Position numbers and translations under genes: made by a program
Notes under the pieces: generated by a model
Told to the model about the DNA's origin: nothing
What the model saw: the letters and a program-made list of their open reading frames with translations, nothing else
Databases searched by the model: none
Shown: one piece after another, positions 35,639 to 45,699 of the stretch
Numbering within the stretch: the stretch's first letter is position 1
How the letters are laid out: every line of letters starts with the position of its first letter
Assembly: GCA_001661515.1 (NCBI GenBank)
Contig: LUVW01000007.1
Location: 413,082 to 477,081, forward strand
From: Capniomyces stellatus
Lineage: Eukaryota > Kickxellomycota > Harpellomycetes > Harpellales > Legeriomycetaceae
Direction: 5' to 3'
DNA: 64,000 nt

Positions 35639-37256
35639 ATGAACGGTGAAAATACAATAAGAAGCCGTTGGGATAAACGCGAAAATGATTCTGGTTTGAA
35701 GGAGAATCTGTCTCATAATCAGTCTTTCGAATCTAAAAGGGCTGAATTGCGCCATTCCTTTTCAAACAATTCGAGCACAACTGAAGTTACTATTTTTAGT
35801 TCTCAAAACACAGCCGTAGGACAAGGTAACGAAGGTGGCTTACTCGCCTCTACGGGCCAGGGGAAAGATTTTCAGTCAGCTTACGATTTAGATCAAAACT
35901 CAAAACCCAATTTATCTGAGCGCGATATGAGCAGAGAAGCAAGGTATAGTAATAGAGATAAACATAGGAGTAGAAGCAGACAAAAAAGCAAGAGTAGAAG
36001 TAAAAGCCGAGATAGCTACAGGAAACACGATAGACACCGTGGTAGAAGTAGGACAAGAGAAGAGAAACGCTACAAGGACAGAAAACATAGTAGTGGTAGG
36101 AATAGAAGCAGAGATAGAAGCAGGAGCAGGAGCAGGAGCAGGAGCAGAGATCGTCATCGACGTAGACATAGAAACAGGAGTGGGAGTAGGAGTATAAGCA
36201 GGAATAGAGATCGACACAGACCAGCGTACACTGACTCTAGCAGTAAACGCAGGTCAGGTTACCAATCGAAGAAGGATGGGGATGAAAACAGGTCAAGAAA
36301 GCAAGACGAAAGTGCCAGAATCTTGGACCTGAAGCATGAAAGCGACAATATAAATCCAAATAAATACTTGCGCAAATACTCTAAATACTCTGACACCTTT
36401 ATTCCGGGGACGATTAAGGTTGGTAGCAAGTGGGTATTTCCTGAAGATGAAGTAGTTGATGATTATGGGACATGGGAACACAAGAAACGGATGCTGGAAA
36501 TGGAACAAACTAAAAGTAAGTACACAAAAACAACCGCGAACACCAGTTATTGACCCTCTGTGCCAACTAGTAAATGTCGACTACAGTCAGCTCAGCTACT
36601 AATGCTATAATTAATTACTGGTGATTATTTGTCATAAAAACGCGGATATATTTTTTATTCTGATAGATGCGGCCAAGGAGCTAACAGTTGCTGCAAAAGG
36701 CCAACATCACATATCTGCCTTTTTGCCTAAAGAGCAGTTAGAAGCCTTCAACAAAAAGATAGAAGAAATAAGGTCGGGCAAGTTTGGACAAACGACATCC
36801 GATGCATCGAAATCGTCACAGAGTATTAATGAATCCAATATAGGGTTCAAGATGTTGAAGAAGCAAGGGTGGAATGAAGGCCAGGGGCTCGGAAGCCAGA
36901 CCCAGGGAATAGTTAATCCAGTATCTGCGTAAGGAATAGACAAATTAAACAGTATTATTTTTCCAATGTGTCATTGGGACTTGACTTTAGTTGCGCTGTG
37001 CTTTTATGTTAGCTAAAAATGCTTGACGAATGCTTGGTACCGGGATCTGATCGGCATAGTAACTTTTGGTGTGTACTTTATAAATTGTAAATATACTAGA
37101 GTTGATTCGGGCCCTAGTAACGCTGGAATAGGACAAAAATCGACTCTTGAAATCAACCCTGACGACGATGAGTTTGAAGTGTACAGGAAAAAAATGATGC
37201 TTGCGTATAAATACAGACCTAACCCACTGAATAATCCCAGGCGGCAGTACTACTAG
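35639..37256 (+). CDS. SUGP1: SUGP1-type G-patch splicing factor
   Basis: Three exons join in phase, 35639-36515, 36667-36928 and 37100-37256, giving 431 residues from the ATG at 35639. The C-terminal half follows animal SUGP1 closely: GTWEHKKRMLEMEQTK, HHISAFLPKEQLEAFN, the G-patch NIGFKMLKKQGWNEGQGLG (near 349-368), and the family-specific end DEFEVYRKKMMLAY followed by RPNPLNNPRRQYY. A TIRSRWDKRE motif at residues 6-15 looks like a U2AF ligand motif (basic residues, then Trp-Asp). Between them is a long RS/RD/RH-rich stretch. Animal SUGP1 has two SURP modules before the ligand motif; none is visible here or upstream. A role in branch-site selection, by engaging a DEAH helicase through the G-patch, is inferred. 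Confidence 0.85.
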
Positions 37257-37358
37257 CACACCAGACTGACTTTTATTTTTTATGAATTTTCTTTTTATAC
37301 ATCTACCGTTTATCGTCGCTTGAAATTGAAAACCACCATTATTTAAACACTTGTACTT

Positions 37359-37556
37359 TTATATCTTGGCAACATCCACCATGCCATCAACCAATATCCA
37401 GCTTGCTGCGCTTTTGTTGGTAGTTTTACTGGATCTAATGTGGCTTCGGGCTGCTTTGTTTTTTCCGTTTTTGCCTTTTCTCAGGTTAGCCCCGTTGTTC
37501 CGCCAATAGTTTTGATTTGGTGGTTTGTACAACGGCTCGCCAAATATTTGCCTCAC
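37359..37556 (-). CDS. Tentative small basic protein, C-terminal exon
   Basis: A minus-strand frame ending in TAA at 37359, with IFGEPLYKPPNQNYWRNNG, then a Lys/Asn-rich basic stretch, and SWILVDGMVDVAKI at the end. There is no ATG at its head. A GTGAG acceptor-like site at about 37550 and a coding-like stretch upstream (37605-37650, with KIVNKNLASLALWNSDKS) ending at a GTAAGT donor suggest an earlier exon, but the phases I could derive do not match, so the model is incomplete. The basic composition and small size would suit a mitochondrial or ribosome-linked protein; I do not recognise the family. It converges on the G-patch gene 100 bases away. Confidence 0.35.
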   Translation of the reverse strand: MRQIFGEPLYKPPNQNYWRNNGANLRKGKNGKNKAARSHIRSSKTTNKSAASWILVDGMVDVAKI

Positions 37557-37659
37557 AATTTACTCGCTATGCCTGATTACTGACTTACTACGACTTTTAT
37601 CGCTGTTCCAAAGCGCCAACGAAGCCAAATTTTTGTTAACAATCTTTGCCGCTGAACTT

Positions 37660-39676
37660 TGACGAATTATAGTTTACTTTGGTTCGTTATACAGTTTCAC
37701 TCGGTCATAATTTGTAAAGCAGTTTAAATAGTGAACAATATAAAAATCGTAGTCAAGTGAAAGCAGTTTTACACTTTTATTGGCAATAAATTGATTAATT
37801 AACCGATTTACAATGCCAATAAACTTTATTGGTCCAGCATTTGTTACAAAGTCCCATAACCTGAAAGTAAATTAGCAAATAATATGTATCGGCGGGCACT
37901 CCAAGGACCCTGGGTAAGCTTTGTGCGGACCCGCTTGTTTATTCCGTGTTGCTCGAGATATCTTTAATTTTGATACTGTACGTATTTCAATTATAACTTT
38001 CTTTGATTTCTTTATGAGCGTCAACTCAAGCGTAGAACAAAAGGCTGTCTTAGTGCCCTTTCGTTTGTGTGCTTTTTTAATGTCTACTCTTTTCCTCGAT
38101 GCTTGTTTTTATTAACAGGCTTGATTAAGAGTATTCTTCTACATTAAGCGTAAATCTCGTTTACTCAGGGATGTGTAAAACGGATTTATTCAATCGAGGG
38201 ACGGTGAGCCGGATATCTACCCGATTATTATTTTTAAAAAAAAAGTAAAAGTTTTGAACTGACTGTTAGAGGACACGTCATAAACCCACTCCTTCTCAGC
38301 TCTTTATTCTCGTTATTTTGGATTTCGAAGTGGTTATTACTCATATTATTGTCCTTATATCGCCAAGTTTTGAGCTGTTCCATGCTTCTGCTTTAAAGTA
38401 CCAACATCGTCTCTTAACAATTCAACTCTTAAATCCCACTCTTCAAACAAATGGATTTACCGAAACCTTGTCAAGGAAATTATGTCGACCATTATTTTTA
38501 TGTCGATACATTTTTTTTCTATTTTTTTTTCCTTTTTTGAAATGATGTACTTTCCTTTTTTTTTCTACCCCCCCCCTTTTTGAAGTGGTACTTTCACTCT
38601 AAATACTCAACCAAGAAGGTAGTGAATGGTTGGACTGATTTGTTATTGGGCTTACATTCAAATAATAATCCAAAAGTGAAAACGAAAACGAAAACGCAAA
38701 CAAAATATTTTCTCAAGTCAATCCCCACTCTATAGTAGCTTTTCGTCTTCTTAATTTGGTTTGTTTAGTGTTTGATAAAAGAAAGAAGGAAAATAAAAAA
38801 AATACCAAATAGTATTCTGTGTTTAGAAATTATGACTTGGTCCAATGAGGTGCCTTTACCTGTTTAAATACCTTCTCAATGGGTTAAAAGTAGGAACTAA
38901 ATTGCAGTGGTAGTAGTCCTCTGCCAAACACGAATGGAGCAGTGGTATCAGTTGATTTTAATTTTCCAACCTTTGTTTTTTGCTTCCTTTTCAATTTCTG
39001 GTTGTTTGGGAGCAAGTATTAATAATTTGTCTCGTTTGATGTTACAGTTCTTGACGGCTTTTTTTTTATTCAAAATTAAGTAGAATTTCATATTAGCTTT
39101 TTAAACTCAAAAAAAAAAGTTTGATTGATAGCTTTTCTTTTTAAATCCATCACTAGGTAGTAGATTGCGTTTATTTTCTTTTACTGAAGGAAATAGCGGA
39201 TTAATCATCCAAAGACAACTTTGCATCTGGAAAAGTGGTAAATTGGGATTGCAAGTTAGAGGGTAAGTGTTTCATAAAGCGTAGTTTAATCTCAATGTCA
39301 GAAGTATTTGCTATTCTGGTGGAATGTGTGTAGATGGATGTTGTCTGTGTGTGTGTGGGGTAAAACATTGGATTGAAACTGTATCTCTGGAATAAAAAGT
39401 GCTAAGATGCCAATAATTCAAAAGTGATAGTATGCTTTTAAATTTTTTTTTTACTGGCATGGTTCGATTAAATAAATCAATTTTTTTATTGAAGAAACTT
39501 GAAGCTAGATGTATTTATTCAAAAGAAAGAGAAAGAATGCAATCTCGTTGGTGCTATTATTGTCAATCCAAGCAATAAACTCAGAAAAGGCAATAACTTA
39601 TAGTGTGAATAATAAATGTAGCTACTGGATGCAGGTTCAGTTAAAAACAGTTTTGCAGGACAAAAGCAAAGATTAA
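37660..39676. other. Intergenic, no supported gene
   Basis: Two kilobases of AT-rich sequence with T-runs (38505-38540), a C9 run (38568-38576) and a threefold GAAAAC repeat near 38678-38700. A GGTAAGTG donor-like site at 39260 may mark a 5'-UTR intron of LSM12. An ATG at 37884 followed by an Arg-rich start and a GTAAGC donor could begin a small gene, but no following exon was found. Confidence 0.4.
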
Positions 39677-41312
39677 ATGAACTATAGGGCAGCAGCTTCC
39701 CGTCAACTTCAAAGGGAAGAGCCAAAGTATGCAAATACTGAAGGCGTCAAGTTCGCCGAAGATCCAATGAGCAAAAAAGAAAGTAATCTGAATCCATCAA
39801 CTACCAGAACGGATAAGAAGGGTTTGGGAGGGGTTGAAACGAATGAAAAGCAGGGGTCAAGGCCAAAGGTTTTGAGCCAGCAAGAAGGTGGCAAAATGAG
39901 CAACGACAGTATTGTAAATGTAAAAAAGGCCAAGGATGTAGAAGGTGGCAGCAGTAGAGGCAGCAGTAGTAGAGGTAGCAGCAAATCGCCTATTGAAGAC
40001 GAGTCGGATAGAAATGATAACAGTTGGGTGTCTGTTTCTAGAGATAGAAAAAAGGCAAGCTCGAGAAATGCACCACTTGACAATAGAGGCAGGAGAATTG
40101 AAGAGACAGAAAAAAGGAACAAACCCACCACAACAACGTCAACGTCTGCACAGCCCCCTGTACCAGGCTTGACATCAAAGCCCGGAAAACCAGACACAAG
40201 CATGCCTCGACTTGATAATTACATAGCAAACGTTGAGTTTGACGTTGGCGACGATGTTTGGATCAGATTTGCAGACAGCCGAGAAGTGACGGGCACTGTG
40301 TTTGCCTACGACGTAACAAGTGGTATTCTAGTGCTTATGGATTACGTGCATATTAAATCTCTATCGGAGCTAAACGGAGCCCCGGCAAAGCCAGGAAATC
40401 TGAGCGCAGCAGCCAGCGTTCTAAGCCCAACAATAGATTCTACTTCGAAAACAGCCAATGTGCGATTGGTTTTTGTAAACCAAATAGAAGACATCAAGTT
40501 GATAACCCCAAACACATCAAATCCCAGCACTAGCAACACTCCGGCTAACAAAAATAACGACACGAGCAACAAATGGTCCGATATCACTCCCTCCGCTCAA
40601 GGCTCACTAGGTCTTAATTTGCCTAAAGTCACTCGCCTTCCCATTGATAGGCTAAAACTGGCTCATCAGAAGGCTCTTGACGAAGCTAGCGCCTTGAATT
40701 TGAGAATTGGTGTCGGTGTTACCAAACATGCTCAAGCTATTTTCGATAGCCTAAACAAAACGTAAGTTATATCCACAAGTCACCATTTAAAATCTTGACA
40801 GCTTTACCGAATATCCAACCTCCTTACTTACTCGGCCTCACAAAAGTTGCTATATGGCTAATATTACTTACCAAATGCTACTTCACTTGACTCTAACTTT
40901 TTTTTTCTCTGTCTACTTCCTTTCTTTTCCCCCCTTTTCTTGTTGTTTTATCTTTAGATTGCCATGCAGATGGGTTGGCGACAAGATTGTTGTTTTGGAC
41001 GAAGTTCTGATTGATCCTCCTTATGAGATTGAAAGCTGCCGGGCTTTGTCGGCTGCCACGGCTTCGCTCAATCGTGTTAAAAAAGTTGTAAGTTTTGCGT
41101 TTAGTACCTCTCTTATTAACTCTCCCTAATTACCAATGCTAAAGTATACCATTGTAGGTATTCGTCTGGCTTATTATTAATCTCTTTTTTTTGAATGATG
41201 TTGTCACTGCTACCATTACTCTTTTTTGTCATTCAAGTCTCTCTAATTTTTTTTTCTTATTTTCTAAATTTTTTGATAGTTGCAAGGTGAAAAATTAAAG
41301 TTGGCGTCTTAG
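39677..41312 (+). CDS. LSM12: LSM12-like protein (LSm plus AD domain)
   Basis: Three exons, 39677-40761, 40958-41087 and 41280-41312, close in phase to give 415 residues. The N-terminal 190 residues are charged low-complexity sequence with a Ser/Arg/Gly-rich patch (SSRGSSSRGSSKS). Then comes an LSm-like fold: VGDDVWIRFADSREVTGTV, FAYDVTSGILVLMD and RLVFVNQIEDIKLI. The C-terminal AD (anticodon-binding-like) domain follows: RIGVGVTKHAQAIFDSLNKT, WVGDKIVVLDEVLIDPPYEI and LNRVKKVLQGEK. LSM12 links to Ataxin-2/Pbp1 complexes and RNA-level regulation. It is longer than the human protein because of the N-terminal extension and an Asn/Ser/Thr-rich linker. The final exon is only 11 codons. Confidence 0.92.
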
Positions 41313-42605
41313 ACTCACTTGGGACAATGGGTTTTTTTAGTAAAGTGTTTGTTATTTGCTTGTTTTTTTACTCTTTTTACCAATCGCGTTTTCTCGGCTA
41401 CAGATATTTTAATCTTTAAGTTGTGGTGTGGTGACTTTCTTCCATCGCCTTTACTTTTTTTTTCTCTCTCTGTCCTTTCTCTATTTCTTTCTTTACTTGC
41501 TTGTTTTTTTTATACCAATATATACCTTGGCATCCACTACAATCTTGGTTAACAATCTCAACTCGGTTCAACTTGACCTGGCACAACATTTTTAGTATTT
41601 ATTCTTTCTTTACATATCCATCTTTATATACAAATATATAAAGTCACTTGATTGATTCATGTATTTACTTTCTTCGTTTCTTCATTTACTTTTTATCGTT
41701 CTTGCTTGATTGCCTCCTTTTGGTAATTTAACTTCACTTTATTTTTCTTCTCGAGCTGATTAAGCTATGATATTCCGGTTTAACGCAATTGTGCTTTTTA
41801 CCTTGCTCAAATTGCTGCATATCGACTTTCTTGATCTCGCTGTTGCATTTTTCCACAAATATATCTGCTATCTGCAATCAACACCTGATCGCTGATTTGA
41901 TGTTGTCATTAGCAAAACCTGTTGCAACAGCATTAACTTAAAAACTTCAAATAAAAATCAAACCAAAACCAAATAATTCAATTTCAATAAATAAAAAAAA
42001 AACCAAATAATTCTATATAAAAAATATATATGTGGTATTTTACATATCTGCATTTCAGCTTCTATAGTTCGTGGTTCTTTCTTAATAGATGATGCACAAA
42101 CATATGATAAATACTATTTCGGTTGAGATCTTGGTCTGTTGATATTATTAGCACTTCAGGCTATCAGCAAAGTATCTACTACAGCACCTTTGTTGTTTCC
42201 TCTTACAATTGCCATTATCGATTGCAAGTGTTAATAACTATGGATAAATATGATTTCCTTTTAAATATTTCGTCTAAACAAAACGTTCAAACATTCCTTT
42301 TAATATTCTACATTTGCTTATCCCCATCTCTAGCAAAAGTAAACAATACAACATCAACTATAACCGTTTCAGCAGTTATAATTTATGCCTTCTAGTTTTT
42401 GTTTTTGATTCTTTTCCTCATAGTGCTGTAAATCGGTTCTACTCCGAATTGCCGTTTAACCAAGTATTTAAGGTACGATACCTCGCGCTACTGCACTTTT
42501 TACATTGTATTCTGATCTTTTTTTTTATGCTCTTTATTTGGCGTGCAAAGAAAATATACTAACTCGGCGAAAATAGCAAGTCAGATAATAAAAATAAACT
42601 ATACA
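41313..42605. other. LSM12 3' flank and BTB-gene leader
   Basis: T-rich after LSM12. Close to the BTB gene a GTACGA donor-like site (about 42471), a perfect TACTAAC branch motif (42555-42561) and an AAAATAG acceptor (to about 42573) suggest a 5'-UTR intron ending about 30 bases before the ATG. A CCAAAACC tract lies near 41955-42010. Open frames at 42123-42540 contain hydrophobic stretches but do not join in phase. Confidence 0.4.
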
Positions 42606-43469
42606 ATGGCTGATGATATGGATTTGATTGAAGACAATGCAAAAGAGGAAAACTCTTTAACACAGGCTGCCGAGCTAGACTCGATCAAATTACAAGTACA
42701 GTCCATGCTTGAAAATCTTAGTGTAGGAGATACGAATGGTCCCAGTGATATTGTCGAGTTGATTGTTGGTGGAGTTAGGTTTGTTGCACTCGTATCCGAC
42801 TTCAGAAACAAACCTGGCACCATTCTCGGGGACATGTTTTCTGCTTCAAACCACAAACACAACGTCCACAACGATAACAAGGCGATAAAATTGGATAGGG
42901 ACGGTAAACTGTTCAAGTACATTCTCAACTGGTACAAAGATGATTCGGATAGAAATATATCCGAATTTATTCCACCGTTTACGTTTAATATTGTACATCT
43001 GATTGGCGAAATGGACTACTTCAATATACCGTTTACCAAAAAACAAACGATTGACCGATTCTATCACACATACTCCAGAAAAAAGGTTCCAGAGGGATTT
43101 TCTCAATACCTTTTCAATATAATTGACGAGTGTGTACGTAACAACAATACAAGACTGTTGCTTAGGATGCTGGATTTTGATGGCAAGCACGGCTACTATG
43201 TATTTGGTGATGTTGGATGGAACTCTAGCTCTATACCACAATCACGGTTTCCAGCTATACCCGTGTGCAAGCTACCTGTCCTCACATCCTTGGCACGTAA
43301 TTGGTATGCATTCCCAGGAGAAACAGCCGAGCTGCTGAACTATTCGTTGAATTTTGGAAAAAGAAGTTTTAGAACACACTTTTTATCTTCTTTAGCCACA
43401 AGATTTCCTAACGTTAAAGTGGGTTGCATTGGCCAAGGAAACATTGTCTTTTTAATCAACGTCGGATAG
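42606..43469 (+). CDS. BTB/POZ (T1/KCTD-type) domain protein
   Basis: An intronless coding region of 287 residues. Residues 49-118 form a potassium-channel-tetramerisation type BTB domain: IVELIVGGVRFVALVSDFRN, LGDMFSASNH and AIKLDRDGKLFKYILNWY, the LxVGGxxF and LDRDGxLFxxIL signatures. There is no membrane segment, so it is not a channel. KCTD-like BTB proteins often act as cullin-3 adaptors or oligomeric scaffolds. The C-terminal 150 residues match no domain I know. The acidic N-terminus starts at an ATG placed shortly after a likely leader-intron acceptor. Confidence 0.82.
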   Translation: MADDMDLIEDNAKEENSLTQAAELDSIKLQVQSMLENLSVGDTNGPSDIVELIVGGVRFVALVSDFRNKPGTILGDMFSASNHKHNVHNDNKAIKLDRDGKLFKYILNWYKDDSDRNISEFIPPFTFNIVHLIGEMDYFNIPFTKKQTIDRFYHTYSRKKVPEGFSQYLFNIIDECVRNNNTRLLLRMLDFDGKHGYYVFGDVGWNSSSIPQSRFPAIPVCKLPVLTSLARNWYAFPGETAELLNYSLNFGKRSFRTHFLSSLATRFPNVKVGCIGQGNIVFLINVG

Positions 43470-45019
43470 CTTTAATAGCATATTTTCCGCAAAATTGTAA
43501 AAGAAAAAAAATAGTTATTTGGTCAATGGGCTGGAACTAGCTCTGGTTTTTTTTTTAAAAAAAAAACAAAAAATGTATTCTTCCATTAATTTGTCAGTCA
43601 ACTTGTTTATTTTCTAAAGCTAACTGTTGCATAATTTTTTTCCTTTTATCTAATAATAATCAGCTTTGTTGCATTGATAATATCGGTTAAAGTAAAATTC
43701 TGAACAAAGATGCGCACTTTATTTGTTAATACCTGGTTCAATGTTGAGCTGTGTACGCAAAAATATGTTTGTATATATTCTTTGCAAAAATATCAAACTG
43801 GTAAGGATTCGGCCTTCTGATCATTGTATGAATACTTTATTTTATCGGTTTGACATCGACTACACTTATGTTAGTCTATCTGCTAGTTGAAGCCAATCAC
43901 AACCAAAAATCCGTATTTTACATTTTAAAACAGGCCTCTGTAATACATTAAAAAAATGCTTTTATAGTAGCGTGACATATTTTGAACAGGAATCAGTATA
44001 TTGGTTCCGATATTAAAGATTGGCGAAACCTGATCCGGTAACCTTGTTTGATTTGAATAGCATCACATTGGTTTGATTTACTTTGGGGAATGACACCTCC
44101 AGCACCACTGTGAGTCAAATGGTATCGGCCCAAGTACAATAAGCAGATCAAGAATTGACACAAAAGATTCAGCAAAACCCATTGGACCTATAACCCGCTC
44201 CATTTAAAGAAACTTGTACAAAATGACTTTAGAACTGCCCTTGATATAGATTGATAAGATACAACTTAACGTCCTAACACAGCATTTATGGATGTGGATC
44301 TTTAATACACAAGCGAAGCAATCAATTTGATTCTCTGATTGTGATTTGAATAGTGGTTTCATTTGATTTTGTTCCCAACGGATTCTGTTTTCAAGTATAT
44401 TGTTATTTTTTTGCCTTGAAAATAGCCCAAAATATGGAAGCTATGCCTTTTTTTCCCGCAGCTTGCCATCGATGGATATTTATGGCTAACCTCTGTTTGA
44501 ATCTTGGCCTTATCGGATTCATTATCCCCAAATCATTTCAGCTACTAGGTTTTTAAAAGAAGTACAATATGATCAACGGCTAAACCAAGCGTTGATCCTT
44601 GGCAAGTATATATTGCATCGATTTACATCAGCCCAGCTTGTATCGGGTGGACTATTGCAATATATGCTGTATATATAACTATGCCTCCTTTGTAAACGTA
44701 GGTTTATTCATAGTTCTCTTATTGTAAGAGAGAGTCTGGATAGCTTTTGTTTAAAGAAAATTTAGACAATAAAAGCATTTATGTGTTTGGCAATTTGAAA
44801 CAAGTTACCAAAAGGGTCAAAAAATTTGAACAGATTCAAAAGCGACGCAGAAATTAAAGCTTGAGCCATCGAATTCGTAATTTATTCTGTAATTTTCCAG
44901 TAATATTTTTTGTATTGTGGGATTTTCTTTGGTAATTTTTTTTTCTTTCTGCCAGAAATTCACGCAAAGCAAAATCGGGGTCAGTTTCTTCAAAAATCAC
45001 CATTTACTGAAGTCCCACC

Positions 45020-45040
45020 ATATGTTATAAGATAACATAT
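45020..45040. repeat. Perfect 9-bp hairpin
   Basis: ATATGTTAT-AAG-ATAACATAT, an exact inverted repeat with a 3-base loop, in gene-poor DNA. Function unknown. Confidence 0.8.
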
Positions 45041-45627
45041 ATGAACACCATTCATTCCCTACCTTCATTGGACACTCTGAAAGTTGTGTTTGTTTTTGTT
45101 TAGCTAAACTGGAATACCGCCGTTTTATGTCTGCACATTTGGTCTCAAATCAAGGGAAATATTTGCAAACATTGGATGCTGATTGATTGGATTTTGTAGC
45201 GTTTTTGACCGGTTTTATTTATGCTCAAAACGGTGGTTGGTAAAGCACCGTTTAAAATTAGCAACACTCGTTGTTTCACTTTAAATTATGCAGCTCGAAA
45301 ATCAAACGCCATAAAACTAATTATCAGCAAAAATCACAAACAAATCCATCAATATTAAACCAAACTGAACCTAGAAAATAAGGATGTTTCGGGTTCAGCC
45401 TAAAAAGAGTATAACTGTGAGACTAAAGGTACGTTTTTTTTATGGGTTTGGTTTCTAGATGGATTCCCGCAAGTAGTTTGCCAAAGCGGATGGGGGTGAT
45501 TCACATCTTAAGTCAGCAAGCACATTGTTTTTTTCTTTCTCACTTTTGCCTTTCTTTTGCCTTTCTTTTACTTTTTGCAAGTACAAATTCTTTTGGTGCG
45601 TGATGTACATTATGCTGTTTATAGTAC

Positions 45628-45650
45628 TATAAAAGGTTGGTTATATAAGG
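45628..45650 (+). promoter_or_regulatory. Two TATA-like boxes without a downstream ORF
   Basis: TATAAAAGG (45628-45636) and TTATATAAGG (45641-45650) lie 4 bases apart in the gene-poor interval. No open reading frame follows on this strand; two hairpins do (45661-45699). Confidence 0.4.
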
Positions 45651-45660
45651 GTTGTGGTGA

Positions 45661-45699
45661 CTGTTGTACACAACAGGTCTGTTTCAACTAGTGACAGAC
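45661..45699. repeat. Two adjacent inverted repeats
   Basis: CTGTTGT-AC-ACAACAG (7-bp stem, 45661-45676) is followed directly by GTCTGT...ACAGAC (6-bp stem, 11-base loop, 45677-45699). Their position 10-50 bases after two TATA-like boxes is notable. Confidence 0.75.
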
